DNA of 28,996 nt from Phoronis australis (Eukaryota; Phoronida; Phoronidae). Below the pieces are notes generated by a model. It made no database searches, was not told where the DNA came from, and saw nothing but the letters and a program-made list of their open reading frames with translations. The translations under genes were made by a program, and so were the position numbers. Each line of letters opens with the position of its first letter. Positions within the stretch are counted from its first letter, which is position 1. Location: the NCBI GenBank assembly GCA_002633005.1, contig NMRA01000702.1:37826-66821 (forward strand), read 5' to 3'. Below are positions 21,456 to 28,996 of this stretch, piece after piece.

Positions 21456-21472
21456 ATAACGTATCTATGAAA
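21456..21472 (+). repeat. Recurring 17-bp motif, site 7
   Basis: ATAACGTATCTATGAAA, identical to sites 1 and 2. With sites 3-6 it forms a nested inverted arrangement. Confidence 0.75.
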
Positions 21473-21479
21473 ACAATTG

Positions 21480-22633
21480 AGTAACAATTTGAATTTCGTA
21501 CTTCAGAGACACTGCAGCTCCTTCTGTTAATATCTATGAAATTAATGATTTTGTTTCCTGAATACGTAATGTTTTGACAATAAAAAAGCGTGACAATATT
21601 ATTTGAAAGTGTGAATATAAGTCCAGGGATGAGTCATGTGCAGTCATGACGTGTCTATGACTGACTTTTGTGACAACTATATTTTCTTCTCCAGAATTTG
21701 AAAAAGACATTGGTCGGACTTCATACCAACATTTTTTCTTCGATTAATATCTGTAACTAAAATGTGTAACCTTACTAATCTGGCAGCAAACGTTAAAAAC
21801 AAAAATATGCAAAGCGTATACAATTCACTATGGTCTGTGGGACTTCAAGCCTCAGACAGTGCAAAAACTGTCCAACTTAAAACAAAAAATGTATTGTCCA
21901 TGGCTCCACCGATAGTAAAGTTGAGTTGGACTAAAAAACGGGAGTGGTGTTGGACAAGTTACTTGTTAATTCGACGTGTGACACCGTTTTTTGTATTGCG
22001 CACTTTAGTGGAGAATGAAGCAAATGTAGAAATTAGATATGTCTTACATGTAATTCAAATGGCAATTTGGAATTTATGAAAAAATAAATTTCTGATCTCT
22101 GTTCCAATCTGGTAATTCTATTTCGTAATACGATAAGATGTGGCGCTGCTTGAGCTAACGTGGCTCGAAACAAAATCGGCATTCTCTCAGTTTTCCATAC
22201 TCTATAGAAAATTTGATGGGCATCAAAATAGAGACCAAAAGAAAAAAAATCATTGGTGCAACATTTTGCGTAGAAACAAAAACGCTTAAGTTGAGGTGTT
22301 CAAATTCCTGAGAAAACGTAAGAAAATCGGTTAATAAGGAACTAAAACATCGTACAACGAAATTAAGCCGTCTTCAAAAAATGACCATCATTTAATCACA
22401 GGTGGATTTTCAGTAACTCCTATGAATTTCACAGGTTTGATAGAGGTGTCTTTATTTAGGTGCCTGTAACTGTCATGCCGCTCCATCTATTGTACTGTAC
22501 GTGTCACGTACAACAGTGCATTTGTTCGGTCGCACTTTTTTGTCACTGCTACTTCCGGCTCCTAGTTATGTCTGCTCACAGTCAATGCGCGTGTCGTGCT
22601 CATGAGACAAAATATTGTCTGCGAGTTCTTGTG
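21480..22633. other. Intronic stretch, nothing recognised
   Basis: An ORF of 105 codons at 21762-22079 (plus) shows no motif. A small perfect palindrome, TGTACGTGTCACGTACA, lies near 22500. Confidence 0.45.
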
Positions 22634-22641
22634 ACTTAACC

Positions 22642-23753
22642 CACAGGCGCTTGGGTTTATCGCAAATGACGTCACTCAATAATATATATAAGAAAACATA
22701 AAGGTTGGACACTCGAAATCTGTTTGCTCAGAATTGTCTACTCAAATGTGCATGGAACTCCACGAAACTAGCATCGGACAACTCTTAGAATACTTTCTTT
22801 CATTCGATCTCTTCAAATTGCCTTCGAGTGGTGATTTGGCGACAAAAATGCCAAAAGAATGCCAAAATCACAAATTCAAGGAAGTGATTCCGTGATGTCA
22901 TGGCAGACGGTCTTCGCACATCCGGGTTTTTGACGGACGCTCCCGAGCTAAATCCCAAAGTCTAATTTCGCGCGGCTTTCATCGTCAATCCCTCGACTAC
23001 TTGATCATGAGAAGCAGAGAGCGCTTTATTGCCAAATAAATGTAATTACTCACATATTTGTGTCAAATATAAATCATCCTGATACTGTATTGATATGCGA
23101 AGTTTTTTTGTGTACTGTGATTTCTTATGAAGGTTTTACTTTTGGCCAAAACCATTGAGCTAACTCGTCGGCCACGCGCATTGTAATACTTGAACGGACT
23201 GCGTTTCCTGGCCAAGTGTGTGTTGTGTTTCAATCAAAAAAGTCAAGATGAGAAACAAGATACGCCAGTTTATGTAATAAAATTCTAAGTTAAGGGCCAA
23301 AATGAGCCGTCAGTGGAATAAAGTTACAAATAATCATTAAAATACTAACTTTAACATTCTCAGTTAGTTGAGTTTTGGATTAGAATTATTGAATTTGAAA
23401 TATAGGTTGCTTGCTCAAACTCGAAGTTTCACCTACGACAGGCGTACAAGTTGAAGCACAACTGAAATCCGCCATGTTTACTATTTCAGGTCCTTGAATT
23501 CAGAGTTTTGAGATTGTTTTGGAAATTCCATCGCCAATTCACCACTCACGAAGACAGTTAATGGGATGTAGGAAAGATAAGGCTTCGAAGGTTTATGCAA
23601 CACCAGACTGAGGGAGGTGCACGCAGATTTTATTTGGATTTTGGAAGGTTGAAGTTGAGAGCCTCGACTTGGCAAAATTTAAGTATCCAACCTTTAGGTT
23701 TTCTTATATATAATATTGAGTGACGTCATTTGCGATAAACCCAAGCTCCTGTG
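22642..23753. mobile_element. 1.1-kb non-autonomous DNA transposon, 72-bp TIRs, 8-bp target duplication
   Basis: Both ends begin CACAGG(C/A)GCTTGGG and match for about 72 bp with roughly five differences (22642-22713 against the complement of 23682-23753). Shared inner blocks are TTTATCGCAAATGACGTCAC and TATATATAAGAAAAC. The element is flanked by ACTTAACC at 22634-22641 and again at 23754-23761, a perfect 8-bp target-site duplication. Eight-bp duplications and CA-initial ends fit the hAT or P superfamily, though the long TIR is not diagnostic. The interior has no transposase-like ORF. Each TIR carries the palindrome TGACGTCA, a match to the CREB/ATF site. It lies in gene A intron 2, about 280 bp downstream of exon 2. 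Confidence 0.88.
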
Positions 23754-24036
23754 ACTTAACCGAGCGATATGATTTATATGCGTGCAGGTTTATGGCTCCG
23801 ATGAGCAACCAGGATGTGGAAATGATTCCATGATGGCGCCTCAAAACCGCAGTTTCGAATAGAAAACACCAAACCCCCGCAGTACAACTTTCATACCTGT
23901 CCCCTGAACTCCACACATGTGCCGAAAATACTGTAATGACCAAACTTAAGATCCGGACCAGGGATCGTAGCTGGAAATCAGAGGTGCGTCCATGAAACAT
24001 AATAACTAAGTATTGGCTTACGTAGCAAATACCTAC

Positions 24037-24198
24037 TTGAAGCAGTTGACTTGATCTTCGCACATCCGTAGAGGCAGTAGACACCGAACTTGCTGTTGTA
24101 TCCCGCGCTGTAGGAATCTTGACAACCATAGCTCCCAGATAAAACAGTACTTCCGGTTACTGTTACGTTACACTGCACACACCGTGTAAATACGGCTT
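24037..24198 (-). CDS. Ly6/LU gene A, exon 2 (first half of LU domain)
   Basis: Internal exon of 162 nt between an acceptor TTACAG and a donor GTAGGT, phase 1 at both ends. It encodes about 53 residues with five cysteines: a CVQC pair, a lone C before QDSYSAGYNSKF, and a closing C-LYGCAK. This CxxC...C...C..GC layout is the first half of a Ly6/uPAR (LU, three-finger) domain, a disulfide-rich fold of secreted or GPI-anchored proteins. It matches the exon at 2224-2066 in cysteine number, the D-x-Y...KF stretch and the YGCAK ending, so the two are paralogous. Exon 1 lies 2.7 kb upstream and exon 3 about 12 kb downstream. Ligand and role cannot be read from the sequence. Confidence 0.8.
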
Positions 24199-24446
24199 CT
24201 GTAATTTGAAACCACGAAAGGAAGTCAGTCGAATCATTACCGAAAATCCGGGGATCAACAATGTTTGGAATGGAAAGAAAGGTTGATTTAAAGATTCAGA
24301 GAGAAGGAAGATCAATGTTTGAATGGCAAAAAAGTCGGTGTGGACTTAAGAAAGAAACAACAATATGTGAATGACGAAGAAAAAGTTGATCCAAAAAATA
24401 GATCTTGGAAAAAGAACAATAATGTGTGAATTGCATATATATATAG

Positions 24447-24566
24447 ATTATTACATGGCGAAGTCGTTATCCCCCGTATTCTAGAGCCCGAGTGGATTTT
24501 GGATAATTCTCCAAAATCCACGAGGGCTCTAGTAAACGAGGATAACGTCTGAGAACATGTAATAAT
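24447..24566. mobile_element. 120-bp near-palindromic MITE (foldback element)
   Basis: The ends ATTATTACATG and CATGTAATAAT are perfect complements. Moving inward, GTTATC/GATAAC, CTAGAGCCC/GGGCTCTAG and TGGATTTTGGA/TCCAAAATCCA pair around a 6-nt loop, TAATTC. The whole segment folds into one long stem with short internal mismatches. This is typical of a foldback-type MITE. No related copy was seen in the window, and the flanks are too AT-rich to fix a target duplication. It lies in gene A intron 1. Confidence 0.8.
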
Positions 24567-25080
24567 ATATTTATACCATATACTAAACGAGAAACATTGC
24601 AATGAATCGATCTACCTTTCTCGACTCGCCTCGGCTTTGTAACTATTTTATATGTCAGAGGCCCGGGGTCGGAGGTCGTGACCTTTTAAGAAAAGCCGAG
24701 CTATTTTTGTCAAATAACGCTTTTACTCAAAACCAGTGAATCTATAAATTAAGGTTTAGCAACTATTATAGTTTACTACACATTTTATCACGGCAAGCTT
24801 CGAACGGGAAAATATCGTCAGCTAAAGTAGGTTACCAATAGTAATTGAGTGTAATGCTCAAGTCAAAGGATCCCGACGACACGATACCCGCATTCAAATT
24901 GGAGATGGGCGATTTACAAGTGAGAGAACACGAGAGAAAAATTTCCCTGAATTAAGATATCGTTTTTATGGAAATATTACGTCTTTTTTTCATAGCGTAT
25001 AAATGTCGGTATAATGCCCTTTGCTGAACATGCGATTTTTGCGCGTGGTCATTTAAGTATTCTATTTTCACGTTCGATGA
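24567..25080. other. Intronic stretch, nothing recognised
   Basis: Part of gene A intron 1, between the palindromic element and the tRNA-like sequence. Confidence 0.5.
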
Positions 25081-25082
25081 CG

Positions 25083-25160
25083 TAAGCCGTTGAGTGGTGT
25101 AGTGGTGAAGTCGGCGACACGAAACTCTTGAGGCCCGGGTTCGAAACCGGCCTCGGTTTC
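25083..25160 (+). repeat. tRNA-like SINE head with Pol III A and B boxes
   Basis: TGGTGTAGTGG at 25095-25105 fits an A box and GGTTCGAAACC at 25138-25148 fits a B box exactly, with spacing normal for a tRNA. AAGCCG near the start can pair with CGGTTT near 25155 as an acceptor-like stem. The anticodon arm is not convincing, so this is more likely a tRNA-derived SINE head or tRNA pseudogene than a working tRNA gene. A small hairpin (GTTATCT/AGATAAC) follows. No A-rich tail was identified. Confidence 0.55.
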
Positions 25161-26380
25161 CCGCCAAAATGTTATCTAACTAGTGAGATAACTATAAATG
25201 GGTTATTACACGTTTGTATATGTCATTCGACGCTAATATTGTGGTATAAAACACGATACTATAATGATTATGTTAGTAGTGTTGAAGATTTCATCTACAG
25301 TAGGAAAATTCTCCCAATTGAAGCCTTTGCCTGACAAGACATTTTACCACAAGACGGAGTGAATGTTCTGACAAGACTCAGAGTTCCCTCAGAGTTCCTA
25401 CTCTCCAGAAATGATGGGGTTGAGGTCACAGTCTCCTGTACTTTCTTTTCTGTCGTGCCCCTATCGCAACAACCGTGACGTTAAACCATCCAATCACAAT
25501 GGATGAGATTAACTGGACTGTTTGAATTAAGCCAAGTTAATATTTCACTAGTTTTTAGTTTTGACTTATCTTAGTGTGAAGACGCCTCTATAGATGTCTC
25601 TGTTAATGGCATGGGAAACCGTCAGTGGTTCCGCTTCGTGAAAATGACTTTAGACGTCAGACAATTTAGTCTTACGCACTCTCTTCACAATTGCTCAATA
25701 AAGGTTTAGTCAAGTATTTATGAGAGCATCACTGTATAGAAACAATTGATGAAAATTCTTTGCGACTACCAGTTACGTGTAGTCTCTGTCACTCTCGCTC
25801 GTGTGAGATTTAATTATTTTTCAGAAACAATTGTGTCAAGCGTAAAACCAAATTTCTGTTTTAGGTGTTAAGTCAGTTTCGTAAAACAGAACCCACGTCT
25901 CAAGTTCTAACTACATAGAGGAGTTGAACGGAGTAAGTCCTGCAAATATGTTTAAAGCTTACATTCACTACAAACAAATCTCAAGACCGAGTTTGTTTAA
26001 TCTCCTCCTACTTTAATCCAAGGGAATTGGATGGACATAATGGAGACGTCCCACTTAGAGGAGTGTTACTTTTCATGTATGTGTAATTTTGCGTTGCATT
26101 GTCACCATTTTGATATAAACTTATGATGGCAATTCAGGTTAGGTGGTACAAAGAGTGGGACGTGATATCACTACTTTCGATTGGTAGACATTTCGATCTG
26201 ATTATAATCTGTGCATCACAAATTCTGATATCATTCCAAAGAGTCGGAAACCCAGGACCCTGGGCAACAATCGCAATAACATGTTGCCTCTGAAAATTCT
26301 ATACAGCTCAGATTTATCGAAATTCCTGGAGGTTAGGAAATTACAGGTTTTGATTTGGGGTGTACTTTTGGCAATTGAGG
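25161..26380. other. Intronic stretch, nothing recognised
   Basis: Gene A intron 1. No repeat or ORF with supporting motifs was seen. Confidence 0.45.
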
Positions 26381-26382
26381 TA

Positions 26383-26634
26383 TTAATATAGGTCATGTGC
26401 TAAGCTCTGTTTCAATAACCATGAAACATGGAGCACAATTCTGCAGTTTGATTTAAACATGGCTCTCATTTTCCGGTTACGTTCAGGCATCACCCCGAAT
26501 ATGGAAGCCCCGCATAATATATCTACATCGTATTTGCAAACCGTTTTGCTTTTAGTGTAACCGTCCCACCTTTTAACGGTTTGCCCTGCAGCATCAAAAT
26601 ATCCCGTTTTTAACACACGACGAAATTTACTCAT
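26383..26634 (-). other. Unidentified ORF, 83 codons, in gene A intron 1
   Basis: A minus-strand ORF on the same strand as gene A, between its first two exons. It has a basic N-terminus and three scattered cysteines, not in an LU pattern. There is no recognised domain, and it may be a chance ORF. An internal CTGCAG|G could serve as an acceptor, but no partner exon is evident. Confidence 0.15.
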
Positions 26635-26927
26635 TTACATATATTATTGTAATTTTCCAGTATCAAAAACACCGTTCAAAAATGTTTTCAAGTGTTGCGG
26701 CGAATATTCCATCCTTGCGTTTTGACATAGACCGAAATGTCCCGTATGATAGTGTCTAATTTTTTCCATTCAAGTGTTCCGTTCTTCGTTTCCGAATGTT
26801 ACTATGCTGCATATCTACTTATACCCACTGCGGAGGGTAATGGTAGCGACGATCGGGGCAATATATACGAACCATTTGCCCTCTCTTAAAAACAAAAATT
26901 AAACAGACATTGACGTTTGATACTCAC

Positions 26928-26973
26928 CAACGCCTGCAGTAGCCAGACAAAGAACAGCAATATATGTAATCAT
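26928..26973 (-). CDS. Ly6/LU gene A, exon 1 (signal peptide)
   Basis: First coding exon of a three-exon minus-strand gene. ATG is at 26973-26971 and the exon encodes a short hydrophobic leader, MITYIAVLCLATAGV, that ends on the first base of a codon. The next bases, GTGAGT, are a near-consensus splice donor. The leader has the shape of a secretory signal peptide and should direct the product into the ER. The phase-1 end matches the phase-1 start of the exon at 24198, and joining the two gives a mature protein whose first cysteine follows soon after the likely cleavage site. This small exon was found by looking for a signal-peptide exon upstream of the cysteine exon. Leader, phase and donor agree, so the call is good but not proven without transcript data. 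Confidence 0.72.
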
Positions 26974-27225
26974 CGTTTCACCTTTATCACAAAAAATTAC
27001 TTAATAGTTCTCCTGTTGAAAGTTCTCTTTCTTTATCGGTAATGGCGTTGGCCTGCTCAAAATGAAAAACTACTGTATTGTGTTTACGTGACCAATTGTA
27101 ACTACTTGCTCTATTGTTGGTGGTAATATATGGTACGTATGAACATCAAAACAACAACGTTGATAGACTTCTCGGTTCATAGCGTAAATAAACAGGTTCA
27201 TATGAGGAAATAGCCTGTATAAATA
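26974..27225. other. Upstream flank of gene A
   Basis: This should contain the gene A 5' UTR and promoter if the start codon is right. No clear TATA box or other motif was recognised. Confidence 0.35.
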
Positions 27226-27236
27226 TGTGTGTGTGT

Positions 27237-27280
<44 letters not shown>
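27226..27280. repeat. (GT)n microsatellite
   Basis: About 27 GT dinucleotides with two GC interruptions. The cysteine/valine ORFs across it are artefacts. Confidence 0.95.
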
Positions 27281-27282
<2 letters not shown>

Positions 27283-27854
27283 CTTTGTTTCTTTATTATT
27301 TATTTATTCCACACGGCATTCAATACGCCCTGACATATGCCTTGAAATACGGGAAAGTAGAGCCAGCGGTAGAGGCCGTATTTCACGGTTGTGTGCAGCT
27401 AGTCTAATGGTGGAGTAAAATCTGCGTGCACGTGCACGGCGCCAAATTTGATTGGACTCGTTCATTGGCGTTACCGAAAACATTGATAAAATGCGTTTTT
27501 CCTAAAAAAGCAGTTTTCCTGCTTTAAAAAGTATAAACTTTCAGCCAAGACGAAAATTGATACTCGGTGACCAGGCGGCTATTTTTAGGCCCCTGTAGTC
27601 TTAATCTGGGTCATCATAAATAGGTCAATTTCCTACATCAAGTTGTGTCCCCAACAAAATCAGGCAAAATGTAATTGGAATCAAACGAAAATGTTTTATT
27701 ATGGCTGCATGCAGTACATTCACACTGACAACTAAGACATTTACGGGAAAGTGCGATTTAATATCGAATATTTTTTTTACTGACACAATCGTCTGTTCGC
27801 AGCCTTTCTCGATTGACTATCCAATCTCTGGCTGCATGGTACCAGCGTTTTGCG

Positions 27855-28219
27855 ATGGCAACATTTGCGCAAAAATTTGACATCGATTTTGATGAGTTTA
27901 GCGCGGATGGCCCAACTTTGACAGACGAAGACGTTATGGATTTCATCGTCTCTAAGAGGAATGTAAAACGTTAAAAAACAAGAGTTATGTGGCAGCATTC
28001 CATAAATGGCTAAGAGATACAAGAAGCAAAGAAATGAACAGTGCAGAAAAGGACCTTGGAAGTTTCTTCCTGGAACTGCTCAGTTTGGATGGCAGCGAAT
28101 ACGAGCCAGACACACTGACATGCATACAGAGATCACTTGGACGACATCTAATAGAAAACAAAAACAAATTCTCCATAATTACCGATAAGCAGTTAGCATC
28201 GTCCCGCGAAGTGCTATAA
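27855..28219 (+). pseudogene. Crypton-type tyrosine recombinase, N-terminal fragment (frameshifted)
   Basis: Two plus-strand frames together match the N-terminal region of Crypton-derived tyrosine recombinases (the group that includes the host genes QRICH1, ZMYM and KIAA1958). Frame 1 runs from ATG at 27855 to TAA at 27972-27974 with an acidic opening and DEDVMDFIVSKRNVK. Frame 2 takes over in the A-rich run near 27965 with KNKSYVAAFHKWLRD, then FFLELLSLDGSEYEPDTL, RSLGRHLIENKNKFSIITDK and ASSREVL before TAA at 28217-28219. A single-base slip in the A run explains the break. The catalytic C-terminal domain with its Arg and Tyr residues is absent. The family normally continues with a KGNKPN-type segment, which is missing here. 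Confidence 0.72.
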
Positions 28220-28307
28220 AAACCAATTTTTCTCTAATTGCAAGCATGATAACGTAAAGACTGAAACTCCAGCCGACGGTATAAAATATATAATTTATTA
28301 TCAGACT

Positions 28308-28694
28308 ATGAAAACAAAAGAACTGGTTATTCGAATTAACGAAGCCAATAAAGGCGACAGAACTGTGGGTAATTGTAATTTGGTTTTTCAGTTCACAATT
28401 TTCACATGCCCCTGTCCGGACGGATATATCCGTCTTAACGATAAATCAAGTTATATTTGCCTTATCACCCGTCCGTTGTCTAGAACATTCACTTATCACC
28501 GTCAGAATGTTCTATTAAGGACCTGGCACGGTCACAAACTCACATGCACTGAAATTATTGACAACACAGAAATAGGATATTTCGAATCTGACCGTTTTCG
28601 CCTTAAGACCTTGGAGGCTCTAACAACTGAGACAGAGCACCCCTTAATAAATTCCCGAGGCCCTGGCTATGTTAGAATCCATAAATTATTTTAG
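28308..28694 (+). other. Unidentified ORF, 128 codons
   Basis: ATG-to-stop plus-strand ORF just downstream of the Crypton fragment and in the same orientation. The peptide is polar, includes FTCPCPDGYIRLND and is rich in Thr and Arg, with no membrane segment. I do not recognise it. It could be an exon, part of a mobile element, or chance. The frame differs from that of the Crypton fragment, and there is 88 bp between them. Confidence 0.25.
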
Positions 28695-28971
28695 TGTCGT
28701 CTGCAGTTCGGTAAGTGTCTGTAGTCTTCTCTATTGGCTTTCGTACTTGATTATGTATTGCTTGACAACCCCTGCGTAACTTTGTTGTTTTTCTCACCTA
28801 TGTTTTTTGGTGGGCTCTGTTGCTTCTCTTAGTATTTTAGTCACTCCATAGATGAACAAGGAAGGCCGAAGTACAGAGAATACTTGCCTGTGATCGTTTT
28901 AACAAGTTGTCTCCTGTTGGTGTTATACATATGAGTGATGGACGTGTCCCGTTAGAATGTGTTTGTGAGCT
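28695..28971. other. Right-end stretch, nothing recognised
   Basis: No ORF or repeat was seen before the terminal microsatellite. Confidence 0.5.
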
Positions 28972-28996
28972 TGTGTGTGTGTGTGTGTGTGTGTGT
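28972..28996. repeat. (TG)n microsatellite at the window end
   Basis: A run of TG dinucleotides cut by the window edge; its true length is unknown. Confidence 0.95.

Larger units (their letters stand above)
12018..24036 (-). other. Gene A intron 2, a mobile-element hot spot
   Basis: A phase-1 intron of about 12.0 kb between donor GTAGGT (24036) and acceptor TTTTTTCAG (12018). It contains nearly all the transposon material in the window, annotated separately. The first part in transcript order (24036-21480) holds the 1.1-kb TIR element; the last part (14100-12018) holds nothing recognised except a small AT-rich hairpin. Confidence 0.6.

Noticed and set aside
22905-22935. A 14-nt match (minus CGGATGTGCGAAGA) to the YGCAK-coding part of gene A exon 2.
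   Set aside because: The match does not extend to either side and no cysteine pattern or splice sites surround it. Treated as coincidence inside the 1.1-kb transposon.
23704-24129. A 141-codon minus ORF, among the longest in the window.
   Set aside because: It is an alternative frame over gene A exon 2 plus the TIR end of the transposon, while the exon frame has the LU cysteines and splice sites.
24477-24536. The CTAGAGCCC stem-loop, considered as a stand-alone structured RNA.
   Set aside because: It is the core of the larger 120-bp palindrome with transposon-like termini.
27225-27418. ORFs rich in alternating Cys/Val.
   Set aside because: They translate the GT microsatellite.

Overview
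The window looks like nuclear DNA of an invertebrate animal, probably marine. It is AT-rich and gene-poor. Its only confident host genes are split into short exons with GT/AG introns, and most of the other recognisable DNA is transposon debris (a non-LTR retrotransposon with a zinc-knuckle tail, a Crypton-type recombinase fragment, a THAP-type remnant, several MITE families, a tRNA-headed short repeat). Species cannot be read from the sequence. There is no bacterial operon structure and no CRISPR array.

Host genes. Two related Ly6/uPAR (LU, three-finger) genes lie head-to-tail on the minus strand. Gene A is complete: a signal-peptide exon at 26973-26928, a five-cysteine exon at 24198-24037 and a five-cysteine plus GPI-tail exon at 12017-11803. 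Together they give about 140 residues with ten cysteines, and all introns are phase 1. Gene B has the same first two exons (4582-4534 and 2224-2066); its last exon was not found and probably lies left of the window. Exon 2 of A and exon 2 of B share one cysteine layout ending in YGCAK, so they look like tandem duplicates. The products should be small secreted or GPI-anchored surface proteins.

Layout. 1-2065: head-to-head hAT-like MITE ends, a hairpin and MITE-9 copy 1. 2066-4582: gene B, with a 46/41-bp minisatellite in its intron. 4583-11400: mostly featureless, with a decayed THAP-type transposon gene near 6.65-7.25 kb and overlapping unidentified ORFs near 10 kb. 11.4-27.0 kb: gene A, whose 12-kb second intron holds the mobile-element cluster. 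In that intron are MITE-9 copies 2 and 3, two hAT-like MITEs, a GC-rich retroposon with a 14-bp target duplication, a truncated LINE, a RERKK-type transposon gene split by a MITE, a recurring 17-bp motif, and a 1.1-kb non-autonomous element with long inverted repeats and an 8-bp target duplication. Intron 1 holds a 120-bp palindrome and a tRNA-like SINE head. 27.0-29.0 kb: GT microsatellites and a frameshifted Crypton recombinase fragment.

No convincing new multi-gene system is visible. The least explained signal is the 17-bp motif ATAACGTATCTATGAAA, which recurs in both orientations between 17.2 and 21.5 kb.
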